Below, in pieces: positions 16,654 through 25,294 of a stretch of 64,000 bases of DNA (the first letter of the stretch is position 1; the number at the start of each line of letters is the position of its first letter). Origin of the DNA: Deltaproteobacteria bacterium (GTDB lineage: Bacteria; Myxococcota_A; Polyangia; Haliangiales; Haliangiaceae); the NCBI GenBank assembly GCA_013812655.1, contig JACCTC010000127.1, forward strand, positions 25,851 to 89,850. Direction: 5' to 3'. The notes under the pieces were generated by a model. It ran no database searches, was not told the origin of the DNA, and saw only the letters and a list, made by a program, of their open reading frames with translations. The position numbers and the translations under genes are program-made.

Positions 16654-18033
16654 GTGAAGCTCCCGCCAGGACCGAGCACGCAGCCGATCGTGAGCATCGT
16701 GCGCTGGCTGCGATCACCGCTGCCGATGCTCGACGAGCTCGCAGCCGCGTATGGCACGGCGTTCTCGCTACGCATCCCGCGTATGCCCGAGCCCATGGTC
16801 TTCTTCTCGGATCCGGCCGCGATCAAGGAGATCTGGTCCAGCGACCCGGAGACGCTGCGCGCGGGCGAGGCCAACATCATCCTGCGCGCCGCGCTTGGCC
16901 CGAGCTCGCTGTTGCTCCTTGACGGCGTCGAGCACCTGCGCGAGCGGCGGCTGATGCTGCCGCCGTTTCACGGCGATCGCATGCGCGCATATGGCGCGGC
17001 GATGCGTGACGCGACGCTGCGCGAGGTCGGGCGTTGGCCCATCGGCCGCACGCTCCCGGTGCACGCATCGATGCAGGCGATCACACTCGATGTGATCATG
17101 CGGACGATCTTCGGCGTCGGCGATGATCCCGAGCTCGCGCCGCTGCGCGATGCGCTCGTGCGGTGGACGACGCTCGGCACCTCGCGCGTCGGCACCGCGC
17201 TGCTCTTGCTCACGCCTCCCGAGTACGCGCAGCGTGTGCAAGCGCTCGCCTCGCGCGGTGTCGGTCGCTTCTTGCCGTGGGCGCCGATCGTGCGCGCGCA
17301 ACGTGACGCGGATCGCCTCGTGCGCGACATCATCGCGCAGCGCCGGCGCGACGGGACGGCAGGCCGCGATGACGTGCTGTCGATGCTGCTCGACGCCCGC
17401 GACGAGCATGGCAACGCGATGACCGACGACGAGCTGCGCGACGAGATGCTCACGCTCCTCCTCGCCGGGCACGAGACAACCGCGACCACGCTGGCGTGGG
17501 CGCTCCACCACCTGCTCGCGAGTCCGGCATGGCTCGCGCGTGTGCGTGCGGAGGTTGACGAGGTCGTCGGCGTGCGCGGACTCGTCGCGAGTGAACACCT
17601 GGAGCGCCTCGTACTCGTCGACGCGACGATCAAGGAAACGCTGCGGCTCACGCCGATCATCCCGCTCGTGGCGCGCCGCGTCGCGCGTCCGACGACGATC
17701 GGCGGCTACGCGTTGCCGGCGAACTCGATCGCGTGCGCATCGATCTACCTCGTCCACCATCGCGCCGACCTGTGGTCCGAGCCGAGGCGATTCGACCCGT
17801 CGCGCTTCGTCGGCAAGAAGCCCGATCCGACGCACTACTTCCCGTTCGGCGGCGGAACGCGGCGGTGTCTGGGGATGGCGTTCGCGAGCTACGAGATGAA
17901 GGTCGTGCTCGCCTCGCTGCTCGCGCACGTTGATCTTGCTCCGGCACCCGGCGCGCGCGTGCGGCTCGTGCGCCGCGGCATCACGCTCGCACCGTCAGGC
18001 GGGATGCCGCTGATCGTCACTCGCCGTCGATAA
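16654..18033 (+). CDS. Cytochrome P450 mono-oxygenase
   Basis: 459 residues, full length for a bacterial class P450. The I-helix oxygen-activation motif AGHETTATTLAWAL is near residue 271, the K-helix ExxR (ETLRL) starts near 328, and the haem-ligand Cys is in PFGGGTRRCLGMAFA near 405. No membrane anchor. No ferredoxin or reductase gene is adjacent, so electrons must come from partners elsewhere. Sequence style (AGHETTATTL, GGGTRRCLG) is like CYP110/CYP4-related bacterial P450s acting on fatty acids or terpenoids, but the substrate cannot be read. Start GTG 16654 fits both homology and a TAGACT box. Confidence 0.95.
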   Translation: MKLPPGPSTQPIVSIVRWLRSPLPMLDELAAAYGTAFSLRIPRMPEPMVFFSDPAAIKEIWSSDPETLRAGEANIILRAALGPSSLLLLDGVEHLRERRLMLPPFHGDRMRAYGAAMRDATLREVGRWPIGRTLPVHASMQAITLDVIMRTIFGVGDDPELAPLRDALVRWTTLGTSRVGTALLLLTPPEYAQRVQALASRGVGRFLPWAPIVRAQRDADRLVRDIIAQRRRDGTAGRDDVLSMLLDARDEHGNAMTDDELRDEMLTLLLAGHETTATTLAWALHHLLASPAWLARVRAEVDEVVGVRGLVASEHLERLVLVDATIKETLRLTPIIPLVARRVARPTTIGGYALPANSIACASIYLVHHRADLWSEPRRFDPSRFVGKKPDPTHYFPFGGGTRRCLGMAFASYEMKVVLASLLAHVDLAPAPGARVRLVRRGITLAPSGGMPLIVTRRR

Positions 18034-18189
18034 GCCAGTTGTTCGGCGGGTAACGTTCGTAAAGCGCCGCCGTCATCTGCGGATCTGCCGTGACGGCTTG
18101 AATAAATCCGCGACCGGCCTGCGCGGCCGAACTGCCGAGGTGCAGGGTGCACGGTAGACCGGACGGCTCTCCGAGGCGTTCGAGTCGGG

Positions 18190-18801
18190 ATGTTCCGAGT
18201 GCTCGCGTTCTTGGGTTGTCTGGTAGCTGCCACGCCGGTGGCCGCCGGCCCCCCGCGCGTGGTGGCCCACCCGCCGCTCCCTGCGTGGTCGGTCGGCGTG
18301 TCGTTCGGCGGCCTCGCCGCATCGCTCGGCCCGGTCGCGGTCGGCGGCATGGGCGGCACGGCCGAGCTCGCCCTGGGACACGAGCGCTGGCAGCTGTTCG
18401 GCGAGGCCACGGTGATGCGCGTCACCGCCGGCGATCATGACGCACCGGTTGTCGGGATGCGCCAGCGCGCCGGGCTCGGCGCGCGCTACCTCGCTCGCTC
18501 GTTCCACCTCGACCGCAGTGGTGGGGTCGAGCTGATGCTGGAGGCGGGCCTCGGCGCCGAGGCGTATCGCTGGTCCGGCGGCGGCCATCTCGCGCGGCCC
18601 GATCTGGGTTTTGGCTGGAGCGTGAAGGTGCGGATGTTCCACCTGCCGCTCTCCGTCGGCCTCGGGATCCGACTCGCGGTCTCACCATCGTTCGGCGATA
18701 CCGGAACGGCGGCGCGCGTGGTCTGTCGTGGCGTGTGTCCACCGACGGCAGCGCGGCCGCTCGACTTCAGCTTCTCGCCGACGCTGGGGATCTCGTGGTG
18801 A
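18190..18801 (+). CDS. Exported protein, probable small outer-membrane barrel
   Basis: 203 residues; signal peptide MFRVLAFLGCLVAATPVAAG. The rest alternates hydrophobic and polar residues in strand-length stretches (AELALGHERWQLFGEATVMR; GVELMLEAGLGAEAYRW), with a C-terminal FSFSPTLGISW that looks like a barrel-terminal strand. No family recognised. Its stop overlaps the next start (GTGA), forming a two-gene unit of similar proteins. Confidence 0.7.
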   Translation: MFRVLAFLGCLVAATPVAAGPPRVVAHPPLPAWSVGVSFGGLAASLGPVAVGGMGGTAELALGHERWQLFGEATVMRVTAGDHDAPVVGMRQRAGLGARYLARSFHLDRSGGVELMLEAGLGAEAYRWSGGGHLARPDLGFGWSVKVRMFHLPLSVGLGIRLAVSPSFGDTGTAARVVCRGVCPPTAARPLDFSFSPTLGISW

Positions 18802-19439
18802 GCCGCGCGACGATCTTCGTGGCGCTCGTCGTGGCGCTTTTTGCGGCGGGCCCGGCAGGCGCCGACGTCATGATCGCGCACGATCCACCACCGGCTCGTC
18901 CCCCGATCCCGGTGGTCGATGTGGCCGAGGTCGAGCCCGCGCCTGCCGTGGGTTCGCTGGGCTTCCGCCTCGGCCTCGGCAGTATCGTGGTGGATGACGT
19001 GCTGCGGGTCGTCGGGGCGTTTGGCGCCGCGTGGAACCGCCCGCTCACGACCTCCACGGACATCGGGCTCGAGTACGAATGGCTTCATGTCGGCGCGACA
19101 ACCGCAGAGCCCGGCGCCGAGCCGCGTGGCAGCGGGACTGGCCATCGCGCGAGTGCGACCGTGCGCTACGAGCTCGCGCACACAACCACGTCGCGTATCC
19201 AGCTACGCTTCTACGTCGCCGCCGAGGCCGGCCTGGGCGCGACGTACGTGTCCGATCCATCGCTCGGCGACCGCCTGATCGGTCATGCCCTGCTAGGGCT
19301 GCGCGCCGGCTACGAGCTGCCCGCGCCCGGACCCTCGCCATCGAAAACCTTCGACGCGCACCTCCTGGTTCGCGCCTTGCCGACGACCGAGGGTACGGGG
19401 TGGTTGTTCGGCCTCGGCATGGAGTGGGGCGGCGGCTGA
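18798..19439 (+). CDS. Exported protein, probable small outer-membrane barrel
   Basis: 213 residues from GTG 18798, which overlaps the preceding stop by 4 bp and gives a good signal peptide (SRATIFVALVVALFAAGPAGA). Strand-like pattern through the C-terminus (GWLFGLGMEWGGG). It resembles its upstream partner in size and design but with little direct identity. Function unknown; probably envelope. Confidence 0.7.
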   Translation: MSRATIFVALVVALFAAGPAGADVMIAHDPPPARPPIPVVDVAEVEPAPAVGSLGFRLGLGSIVVDDVLRVVGAFGAAWNRPLTTSTDIGLEYEWLHVGATTAEPGAEPRGSGTGHRASATVRYELAHTTTSRIQLRFYVAAEAGLGATYVSDPSLGDRLIGHALLGLRAGYELPAPGPSPSKTFDAHLLVRALPTTEGTGWLFGLGMEWGGG

Positions 19440-19457
19440 GCTGGCGGCTGGCCGCGA

Positions 19458-21197
19458 TCAGTTGATCACGATCTGCTTGAGATCGAGGCCGCCGGCGAAC
19501 ATGTACGAGACCGCGTTCGAGTAGCCGTAGACGAGGACGCCGCAGCCGCCTGGGCACGTGACCTTGTGCTGGCCGGCGTTCACGACGTGGCGGGTCGCGC
19601 GATACATGCCGTTCGCGAACGCCGTCATCTGGATCGGCAAGCCGTCGACGAGCACCGCGCCGTTCGTGGGCGCCGCGATCGACAGGAAGTTCTTGGTGTA
19701 CTGCGACGGCGTCAGGATCGTGTAGTCGGTGCGGAACTGCTCGGTCGGCACCGCGATCGCCATCGACGGATCGCCCTCGCCCACCGCGCCGCCGAAGAAC
19801 GGGTCCTGCCAGATCGCCGACTGCAGGTAGTGACCGACGAGCACCGGCTCGGATGCGGTGATCGCGGTGTCCGCGGCGATCTTGACCTGACAGTGCTGGC
19901 CGGGCTGCAACGTCGGGCACGTGCCGGTCGGCGGCGGGTCGAACGTCAGCGTCGTGTTCGGCTTCTGCGCCATGATCCGGAGGACGTCGAGCTCCTTCGT
20001 GCCACGCGGCTGGCTGCGCGCGATCGCGAACGTCTTCCCCCACGTCGACGTCGGGAACATCATGTCCTCGATGTGATCGGCGCAGCACGGGCCGACGACG
20101 TTGGTCTGGTTCGGCGGCGTCATCTCGCCAAAGCCCATCGCCTCGTGACCGCCGAACACGCCGAACGTCGAGGTGCCGTTGACCGAGCGAACCTTGGTGC
20201 CGGTGAGGTCGCCGCCCGGCGAGGCCTGGAGCGTCAGGATGTCGTGCGCGTTCAGCGTGAACATCGTCGGCGCGTTCGCCGCGATCGAGACCTGCGTCGC
20301 GCTCGCGCGCACCGTCGCGGTCGGCGTGACCTCGATGACCGTGTTGTCCTCCCACGCCACGACCGCGAGGTACCCGTGATAGCTGTGGTTGCCCGGCGCC
20401 GGCATCCGCCGATCCTCGGTGGGCCAGCTCATCGTGAAGTACTCGACGTCGTACGCGGTGCGCGGGATCAGCAGCGACACGCTGCGCATGAACGTCGTGC
20501 CGTTCGCGGCGGTCACCGTGACGTTGACCGTGCGCGACTGCGGGTTCGAGACGACCATCGCGAACGGCGACTTCTGGGCGTCGAGGATGCAGACGTTCAT
20601 GCTCTTGCACGTGAAGTTCGCGGGGCACGTATTGCCCGGCGGATCACAGAGGCCGGCGACCTGGGAGTTGTTCGCGTTGCCGCACGCCTGGATCGTCACG
20701 TTCTTCACGCCGGGTGCGCCGGCGCAGTTGATCGAGCCCTGCGTGCCGATCACCTCGACGGCATTATCGAGATCCGCCGCCCAGTACTCGCAGCCGACGT
20801 AGCTCTTGTTCGTCGCCGCATCGGCGCAGGCGTTCACGCACTGGCCGTTCTGACAGATGTTCTGGCCGGTGCACTCCTCGACCTGACCGCCGACGTTGCC
20901 GCTTGGATCGCAGGCGAACACGTTGCCGTCCTTGCAGACGTTGACGCCGGGGTTGCACTGCGCGCAGCCGATCGCGTCGACGCAGGTGATCGGACAGTCC
21001 TCCTGGGTCGCCCACGTGCCCTGGTTGCAGACCTGGTACGTGCTCGCGGCGCAGCGATGCGTGCCGTCGGTGCAGTCCGGCGCGGTGGCATCGGACTCGG
21101 TGTCGTCGCCGGAGCTGTTTCGGTTCGAGGGTCCGCATCCGAGGCCCAGGCCAAGGACGACGCCGAACAGCAGCGCGAGACAAGTCACGTGGCGCAT
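19458..21197 (-). CDS. IgGFc-binding-protein-like lipoprotein
   Basis: 579 residues; lipoprotein signal MRHVTCLALLFGVVLGLGLGC. A Cys-rich region (about 40-135) precedes an IgGFc-binding-like domain (about 190-575) with blocks such as VVAWEDNTVIEVTPTATV, GVFGGHEAMGF, and PVLVGHYLQSA followed by GDPSMAIAVPTEQFRTDYTI. In animals this domain is in secreted mucus proteins; in myxobacteria it is common in surface proteins of unknown role. It follows the lipoprotein hydrolase by 11 bp, with GGAG 7 nt before ATG, so it is translated conventionally from an operon mRNA. Confidence 0.85.
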   Translation of the reverse strand: MRHVTCLALLFGVVLGLGLGCGPSNRNSSGDDTESDATAPDCTDGTHRCAASTYQVCNQGTWATQEDCPITCVDAIGCAQCNPGVNVCKDGNVFACDPSGNVGGQVEECTGQNICQNGQCVNACADAATNKSYVGCEYWAADLDNAVEVIGTQGSINCAGAPGVKNVTIQACGNANNSQVAGLCDPPGNTCPANFTCKSMNVCILDAQKSPFAMVVSNPQSRTVNVTVTAANGTTFMRSVSLLIPRTAYDVEYFTMSWPTEDRRMPAPGNHSYHGYLAVVAWEDNTVIEVTPTATVRASATQVSIAANAPTMFTLNAHDILTLQASPGGDLTGTKVRSVNGTSTFGVFGGHEAMGFGEMTPPNQTNVVGPCCADHIEDMMFPTSTWGKTFAIARSQPRGTKELDVLRIMAQKPNTTLTFDPPPTGTCPTLQPGQHCQVKIAADTAITASEPVLVGHYLQSAIWQDPFFGGAVGEGDPSMAIAVPTEQFRTDYTILTPSQYTKNFLSIAAPTNGAVLVDGLPIQMTAFANGMYRATRHVVNAGQHKVTCPGGCGVLVYGYSNAVSYMFAGGLDLKQIVIN

Positions 21198-21208
21198 GGG
21201 TGCTCCGA

Positions 21209-23176
21209 TCAGTTGCAGGCGCCGGTGGCGCAGTCACACGGTGCCGGGGCATCGGCGAGCTTGCACTCGTCGACGACGACGTTCTGCAGCAGGAACTGCT
21301 CGACCTGGCGGAGCGCCGCCGGGTTGCGGTTGACGCCGGAGTGCGTGCCGTTGTCTTCATTCGGCGGGACATTGGTGTCCGGCGGGAGCGGCAGCGGGTG
21401 CTCGTCGTAGAGCGTGACGCCGTTCGGTAGCGGCCCTGCCGCGAGCGGCAGCCCCCATGCCGGCTTGACCGACGGTGCGAGCATCGGCAGCCCCATCTCG
21501 CGCGCGACCATCTCGGTCGCGATGTTGGTCACGAGGCTATCGCCGATCGCGTACCACATCAGGATGTTCTTCACGGGGTTGCCGAACAGCGGGTCCTTGA
21601 TCACGTGCGCGGCGGTCGTGATCGGATCGTAGGGCTCGAAGCCCATGCCGAGGCTCATCGCGAGGTTCAGCTGGTAGTACTCGGGCTCCACGTACGCGCC
21701 CTGCGCCGCACCGAGGAGCAGCGACCACGCGGTCGACCGCTCGAACAGCATCGACCAGTTGCCGCCGGGGACCGCGAGCACGCCCTTCGTGATGTTCGGG
21801 TCGTACGCCATGAACGTGTTGCCCATGATCCCGCCGAGCGAGCCACCGACGTAGTACGTGCGGGCGGGATCGATCACCGGCACACCGTTGAACTGGAACT
21901 CCGGCGCGGCAGCCATCGGCCCACGTGCGACCGACTCGAGCGCGATGAAGTCGATCACCGACTGCGCGAGCTTCTCGGTGATCTGCGGGCCGCGCGTGAG
22001 ATCGTTGACCGCGAGCGCCGCGAGCGCGACCTGGCGCGACGTCAGGCCGATGAAGTCACCCGCGATCACGATCAGGCAGTGATCCTGCGCGAGCTGGATG
22101 ACGAAGTCGTCCTCGAGGTACTCCGCCGACGAGCCGAACAGGCCGTGGCCGAAGATGATCGTCGGGCGCGGCAGCGGCATGGTCTGTACGCAGGTCGGGA
22201 CCACGGCGGCGAACTTGGCGTCGCGGAGGCCGCTGGCGATCGGCGTGTGGCTCGCGTCGCGCTGGAGCACCGACGAGTCGGCCTCGCCGTTGGTCAAGAA
22301 GTTCGGCGACTTGAAGGTGCCGAGATAGCGGCGGTACGTCGACGCGGTGTTCGACTGCGCGGTCGCGGTGAACGACAGGTTCGCGCCGTTGGTGCCGATC
22401 GCGGGGAGCGCCGCGGCGCGCATCGCCGTCAGGTCGGCGCGCAGGAAGTCATCGGAGACCGTCACGAAGTCCCACGCGAGCACGAGCTCGGCGCGCGGCA
22501 CGCCGGCGGCCTCGAGTGCCGCGAACATCGCCGGTGCGCCCTCCTGCAGCGTGGCGAACAGCGGGTGACTGAAGCCGCGGCCGTCGCGGAGCGCCGCGAA
22601 GCCAGGCGAGACCGGCAGCTCACCGCCGTCGGCGGCCTTCACGGTCCTGCGGATGCCGACCGCGTAGCGCGACTTCGGGTTCAGCCGGGCAAGCGGGCGG
22701 ATGATCAGCGCGCGCTTCGCGACCTCGACGGTGTTCTGGTCGATCTCGGCGAAGAACGGCACGCGCTCGCCGGTCGAGATCTCGACGAACACGATGGGCG
22801 AGTCGGCCGCGAGCGAGGCGTCGGGCTCCTTGAACGTCGGCAGGCCCTGCGCGGACACGCCGGTCGGGAACATCGCGAGCAGCGGTGCGACGGCCGAGAA
22901 CCCGTCCCAGCGGTTGAAGGCATCGGGCTCGAGGACGACACCGTCGACGTTGATCGGCACAGCGCCGCGCGGAATCGCGAGCCGGAAGCCGGTCGGCGAG
23001 CCGGTGTCGGCCTTCGCGTAGATCATCGACGGCCATGGCAACATGCAGCCCTGGCCACCGAGAGGATTACAGTCGTCGGGAATGCCGCTCGTGTTGCCGT
23101 CGTCGCCGCACGCGGCCGAGACAAGCAGCCCGAGTGCCAGAGCGAGTGGCGAAGCACGGACGGCGCGGTTCCTCAT
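21209..23176 (-). CDS. Lipoprotein alpha/beta hydrolase
   Basis: 655 residues; signal MRNRAVRASPLALALGLLVSAACGDDG (lipobox SAAC). The N-terminal half is an Ig-like/beta domain; the C-terminal half carries alpha/beta-hydrolase landmarks: oxyanion region IIFGHGLFGSSAEYL, nucleophile elbow GGSLGG, and a late His (EHPLPL region or GTHSGVN). Large extracellular lipases and esterases of myxobacteria have this layout. ATG 23176 is preferred because the signal begins there and TAGGGT lies 8 bases upstream. It leads an operon with the IgGFc-like gene. Substrate unknown. Confidence 0.8.
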   Translation of the reverse strand: MRNRAVRASPLALALGLLVSAACGDDGNTSGIPDDCNPLGGQGCMLPWPSMIYAKADTGSPTGFRLAIPRGAVPINVDGVVLEPDAFNRWDGFSAVAPLLAMFPTGVSAQGLPTFKEPDASLAADSPIVFVEISTGERVPFFAEIDQNTVEVAKRALIIRPLARLNPKSRYAVGIRRTVKAADGGELPVSPGFAALRDGRGFSHPLFATLQEGAPAMFAALEAAGVPRAELVLAWDFVTVSDDFLRADLTAMRAAALPAIGTNGANLSFTATAQSNTASTYRRYLGTFKSPNFLTNGEADSSVLQRDASHTPIASGLRDAKFAAVVPTCVQTMPLPRPTIIFGHGLFGSSAEYLEDDFVIQLAQDHCLIVIAGDFIGLTSRQVALAALAVNDLTRGPQITEKLAQSVIDFIALESVARGPMAAAPEFQFNGVPVIDPARTYYVGGSLGGIMGNTFMAYDPNITKGVLAVPGGNWSMLFERSTAWSLLLGAAQGAYVEPEYYQLNLAMSLGMGFEPYDPITTAAHVIKDPLFGNPVKNILMWYAIGDSLVTNIATEMVAREMGLPMLAPSVKPAWGLPLAAGPLPNGVTLYDEHPLPLPPDTNVPPNEDNGTHSGVNRNPAALRQVEQFLLQNVVVDECKLADAPAPCDCATGACN

Positions 23177-23184
23177 TGCGACGG

Positions 23185-23190
23185 ACCCTA
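23185..23190 (-). promoter_or_regulatory. -10 box TAGGGT before the hydrolase operon
   Basis: TAGGGT on the minus strand ends 8 nt before ATG 23176. Confidence 0.5.
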
Positions 23191-23282
23191 GCACCGGCGC
23201 CGCGTCGGCGGGCAGGCCACTTCTGGTGTGGCACCGCTCACCTTGCCGCGGCCATGGGTTTTCGCGACTCTCCGGCGGCCCG

Positions 23283-23900
23283 GTGTACGTCCCGCTCCTC
23301 GACAAGCTCCTCTATCGCCACCCGTTCGAGGGCGGTAGCGCACGGCGTTATGCCCGGCTCGAGCAGCGCGCGTTCGGCGACCTCGACGCTCGCCTCCTCG
23401 TCACGCTCGACCTCGCGGGTGCCCGGCGCTTCCTCGACCTCGGGTGCGGCCCCGGCACGCTGGCCCGCGCCGCTCGCGTCAACCATCCGGGCCTCCAGGT
23501 GATCGCGATCGATCCGAGCCGCGACTTCGCGAGCCGGCCCGGGTTCGTGCGCGCAGCCGGCGAGGCGCTGCCACTCGCCGATCGCTCGATCGACGTCGCG
23601 GCGTGCGTGTCCTCGATCCGTCACGTCCGTGACCGCGCCACCACGCTCGCCGAGCTTCGCCGCGTCGTCCACGGTCGTCTCGTGATCGTCGAGCTCGATC
23701 CGGCCGCCGACCGCACGCGGATCGCGAACCACGCCAACCAGCTCGGCTCGGCGATCCTGAAGCATCTGTTCGGTCCGCTCGTCGTCAAGACTGCTCCGCC
23801 CGCGGACACGATCGTCGAGCTCGCCGAGGCGGCGGGCTGGCGCTGCCAGGAGCGACGCTCCGATCCGATCCAGCCCGTCTTCATCCTGGAGCTCGCGTGA
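23283..23900 (+). CDS. SAM-dependent methyltransferase
   Basis: About 205 residues from GTG 23283; upstream in-frame starts exist (23043 and 23229) but encode unstructured sequence crossing the divergent promoter. Motif I RFLDLGCGPGTLARA (glycine-rich SAM loop), acidic end of strand 2 (VIAIDPSR), and ALPLADRSIDVAACV are typical of class I methyltransferases of the UbiE/type-11 group. The product starts with YVPLLDKLLYRHPFEG. Overlaps the next gene by GTGA, so the two are probably functionally coupled. Confidence 0.85.
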   Translation: MYVPLLDKLLYRHPFEGGSARRYARLEQRAFGDLDARLLVTLDLAGARRFLDLGCGPGTLARAARVNHPGLQVIAIDPSRDFASRPGFVRAAGEALPLADRSIDVAACVSSIRHVRDRATTLAELRRVVHGRLVIVELDPAADRTRIANHANQLGSAILKHLFGPLVVKTAPPADTIVELAEAAGWRCQERRSDPIQPVFILELA

Positions 23901-25294
23901 GGGGCTGGTTACGCCGCACGACCGAGCTGCACGACGAGCTCGCATCGATCGCCGATCCCGATCCACGGTGGTGGCTCCTCGCCGGTGGTGTCGCCGCTGC
24001 CGAGCCGTGGCCTGCCCGCGCGTCCTACGTCCAGTCCGATGGCGATCCCGTCGAGGACACCCTGCTCGCGCACCGCGCGCCGCCTCCCGCCGATCCGCTC
24101 GCCGACGCGATCGCTCGCGCGCGTGCTGCGCGCACCGCGGTCCGCGCACTCGATGGCGAGTTCCCGGGCCAGCCCCTCGCGGTCACCGTCCGCCGCGGCG
24201 CCGGCACCACCACGGAGCCAAGCACCCTCGACGTCGCGGCGTTCGCGATCGGCGCGCACTGTCTCGTCGCTGCGCTCGACGATCCGACGCTTCCCACACA
24301 GCTCGCCGCCGTCGCGCGTGGCGAGGCACCCCGCCCGTGGCACGGCGCGACGCCGTTCGTCTGCCTGACCCTCGGCGATGATCCACTCGCGGTCGCGCGC
24401 CACGCCCACCGTCGCGCATGGACCGACCAGGGTGGCCCGTGGCTCGGCCTCGGCCGCAGCGGCGAGCTCACCACGATCTCGACCTGCCACATGATCATCG
24501 ACGGCTACGCCCACGCGTGCCTCGCCGCCCGCATCGGGGACGGTGTCAACCTTGTCATCCCTTCGGGTTCGCCTGGACCCGCAAGGTCGACAGGGTTGCC
24601 ACCGTCCCCGGTCGCACGGTTGACAGGGTTGACACCGTCCCCGGTCGCCGGCGTGGTGCCGCTCGGGGTGGCGTGGCGCGAGCTCGCGGCGCCGGTGCCG
24701 CGAGCGGTCCCGCTCGCGTATGCACTCGGTCGCCTGTTGCATGCTCGCGTGGGTCGCCGGGACGCTCGGTTCTCGCCAACGTTCCAGATCCCGATCGCAC
24801 CCGGCCACCGCGACGATCCGATGCGCCGGCGGCGACGCGTGGTCCCCGCGATCGTCAGCGTGCGGTTCGCGGACGGCGTACCCGAGCCGTTCGCGGCGTT
24901 CGAGGTCCGTGCGCGCGAGGCGCTCGCCCGCGAGGCGCACGGGGTCGGATTGTGCTCGCGGCTGCTCGCGGCGGCGAAGGCGGCGCCGGCGCCGATCGCC
25001 TGGAAGCGCAAGGGGATCAGCGCGCAGCGCCCGCGCTGGCTCGATCGGTTCGCCGACGCGATCGGCGGCCGGGCCTGCCTGTCGCGGATGCGGTTCGAAG
25101 TCGCGACGCCGCCGATCTGCGCGGTGTCGTCACCGGCGCGCCTCGCGACGCCTCACGACCCGATCGGCGCGTGCGTGATCACCGTGCTCGAGGATGGCAC
25201 GCGGGGCGCGATCACCGCATGCGGCTCGGGCCTCGCCGGCACGCCGGCGTCGGCGGCCGAGTTGCTCGACGAGCTGTTCGAGCTGTTGCCCTAA
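23897..25294 (+). CDS. Acyltransferase-like protein carrying an in-frame palindromic repeat
   Basis: 465 residues from GTG 23897 (overlapping the methyltransferase stop). No family is certain. The motif CHMIIDGYAHA near residue 197 resembles the His-x3-Asp-Gly active site of CoA-dependent acyltransferases (2-oxo-acid dehydrogenase E2, chloramphenicol acetyltransferase and condensation domains). Residues about 213-248 are encoded by a palindromic repeat element and consist of a duplicated SPVA/TGL unit rich in Pro, Ser and Gly. It is likely an enzyme modifying the same product as the overlapping methyltransferase. The 3' end overlaps the convergent pseudokinase by 4 bp. Confidence 0.65.
   Translation: MRGWLRRTTELHDELASIADPDPRWWLLAGGVAAAEPWPARASYVQSDGDPVEDTLLAHRAPPPADPLADAIARARAARTAVRALDGEFPGQPLAVTVRRGAGTTTEPSTLDVAAFAIGAHCLVAALDDPTLPTQLAAVARGEAPRPWHGATPFVCLTLGDDPLAVARHAHRRAWTDQGGPWLGLGRSGELTTISTCHMIIDGYAHACLAARIGDGVNLVIPSGSPGPARSTGLPPSPVARLTGLTPSPVAGVVPLGVAWRELAAPVPRAVPLAYALGRLLHARVGRRDARFSPTFQIPIAPGHRDDPMRRRRRVVPAIVSVRFADGVPEPFAAFEVRAREALAREAHGVGLCSRLLAAAKAAPAPIAWKRKGISAQRPRWLDRFADAIGGRACLSRMRFEVATPPICAVSSPARLATPHDPIGACVITVLEDGTRGAITACGSGLAGTPASAAELLDELFELLP
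24536..24642. repeat. Palindromic repeat element inside the acyltransferase-like gene
   Basis: Three 21-bp units: an inverted copy (24536-24556, starting GGGGACGGTGTCAAC) and two direct copies on the opposite orientation (24589-24609 and 24622-24642, each ending ACCGTCCCC), the latter 33 bp apart. The left copy and the last copy are near-perfect reverse complements (one mismatch). The same core recurs at 63339-63362 and the first nine bases at 33121-33212. Confidence 0.8.
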
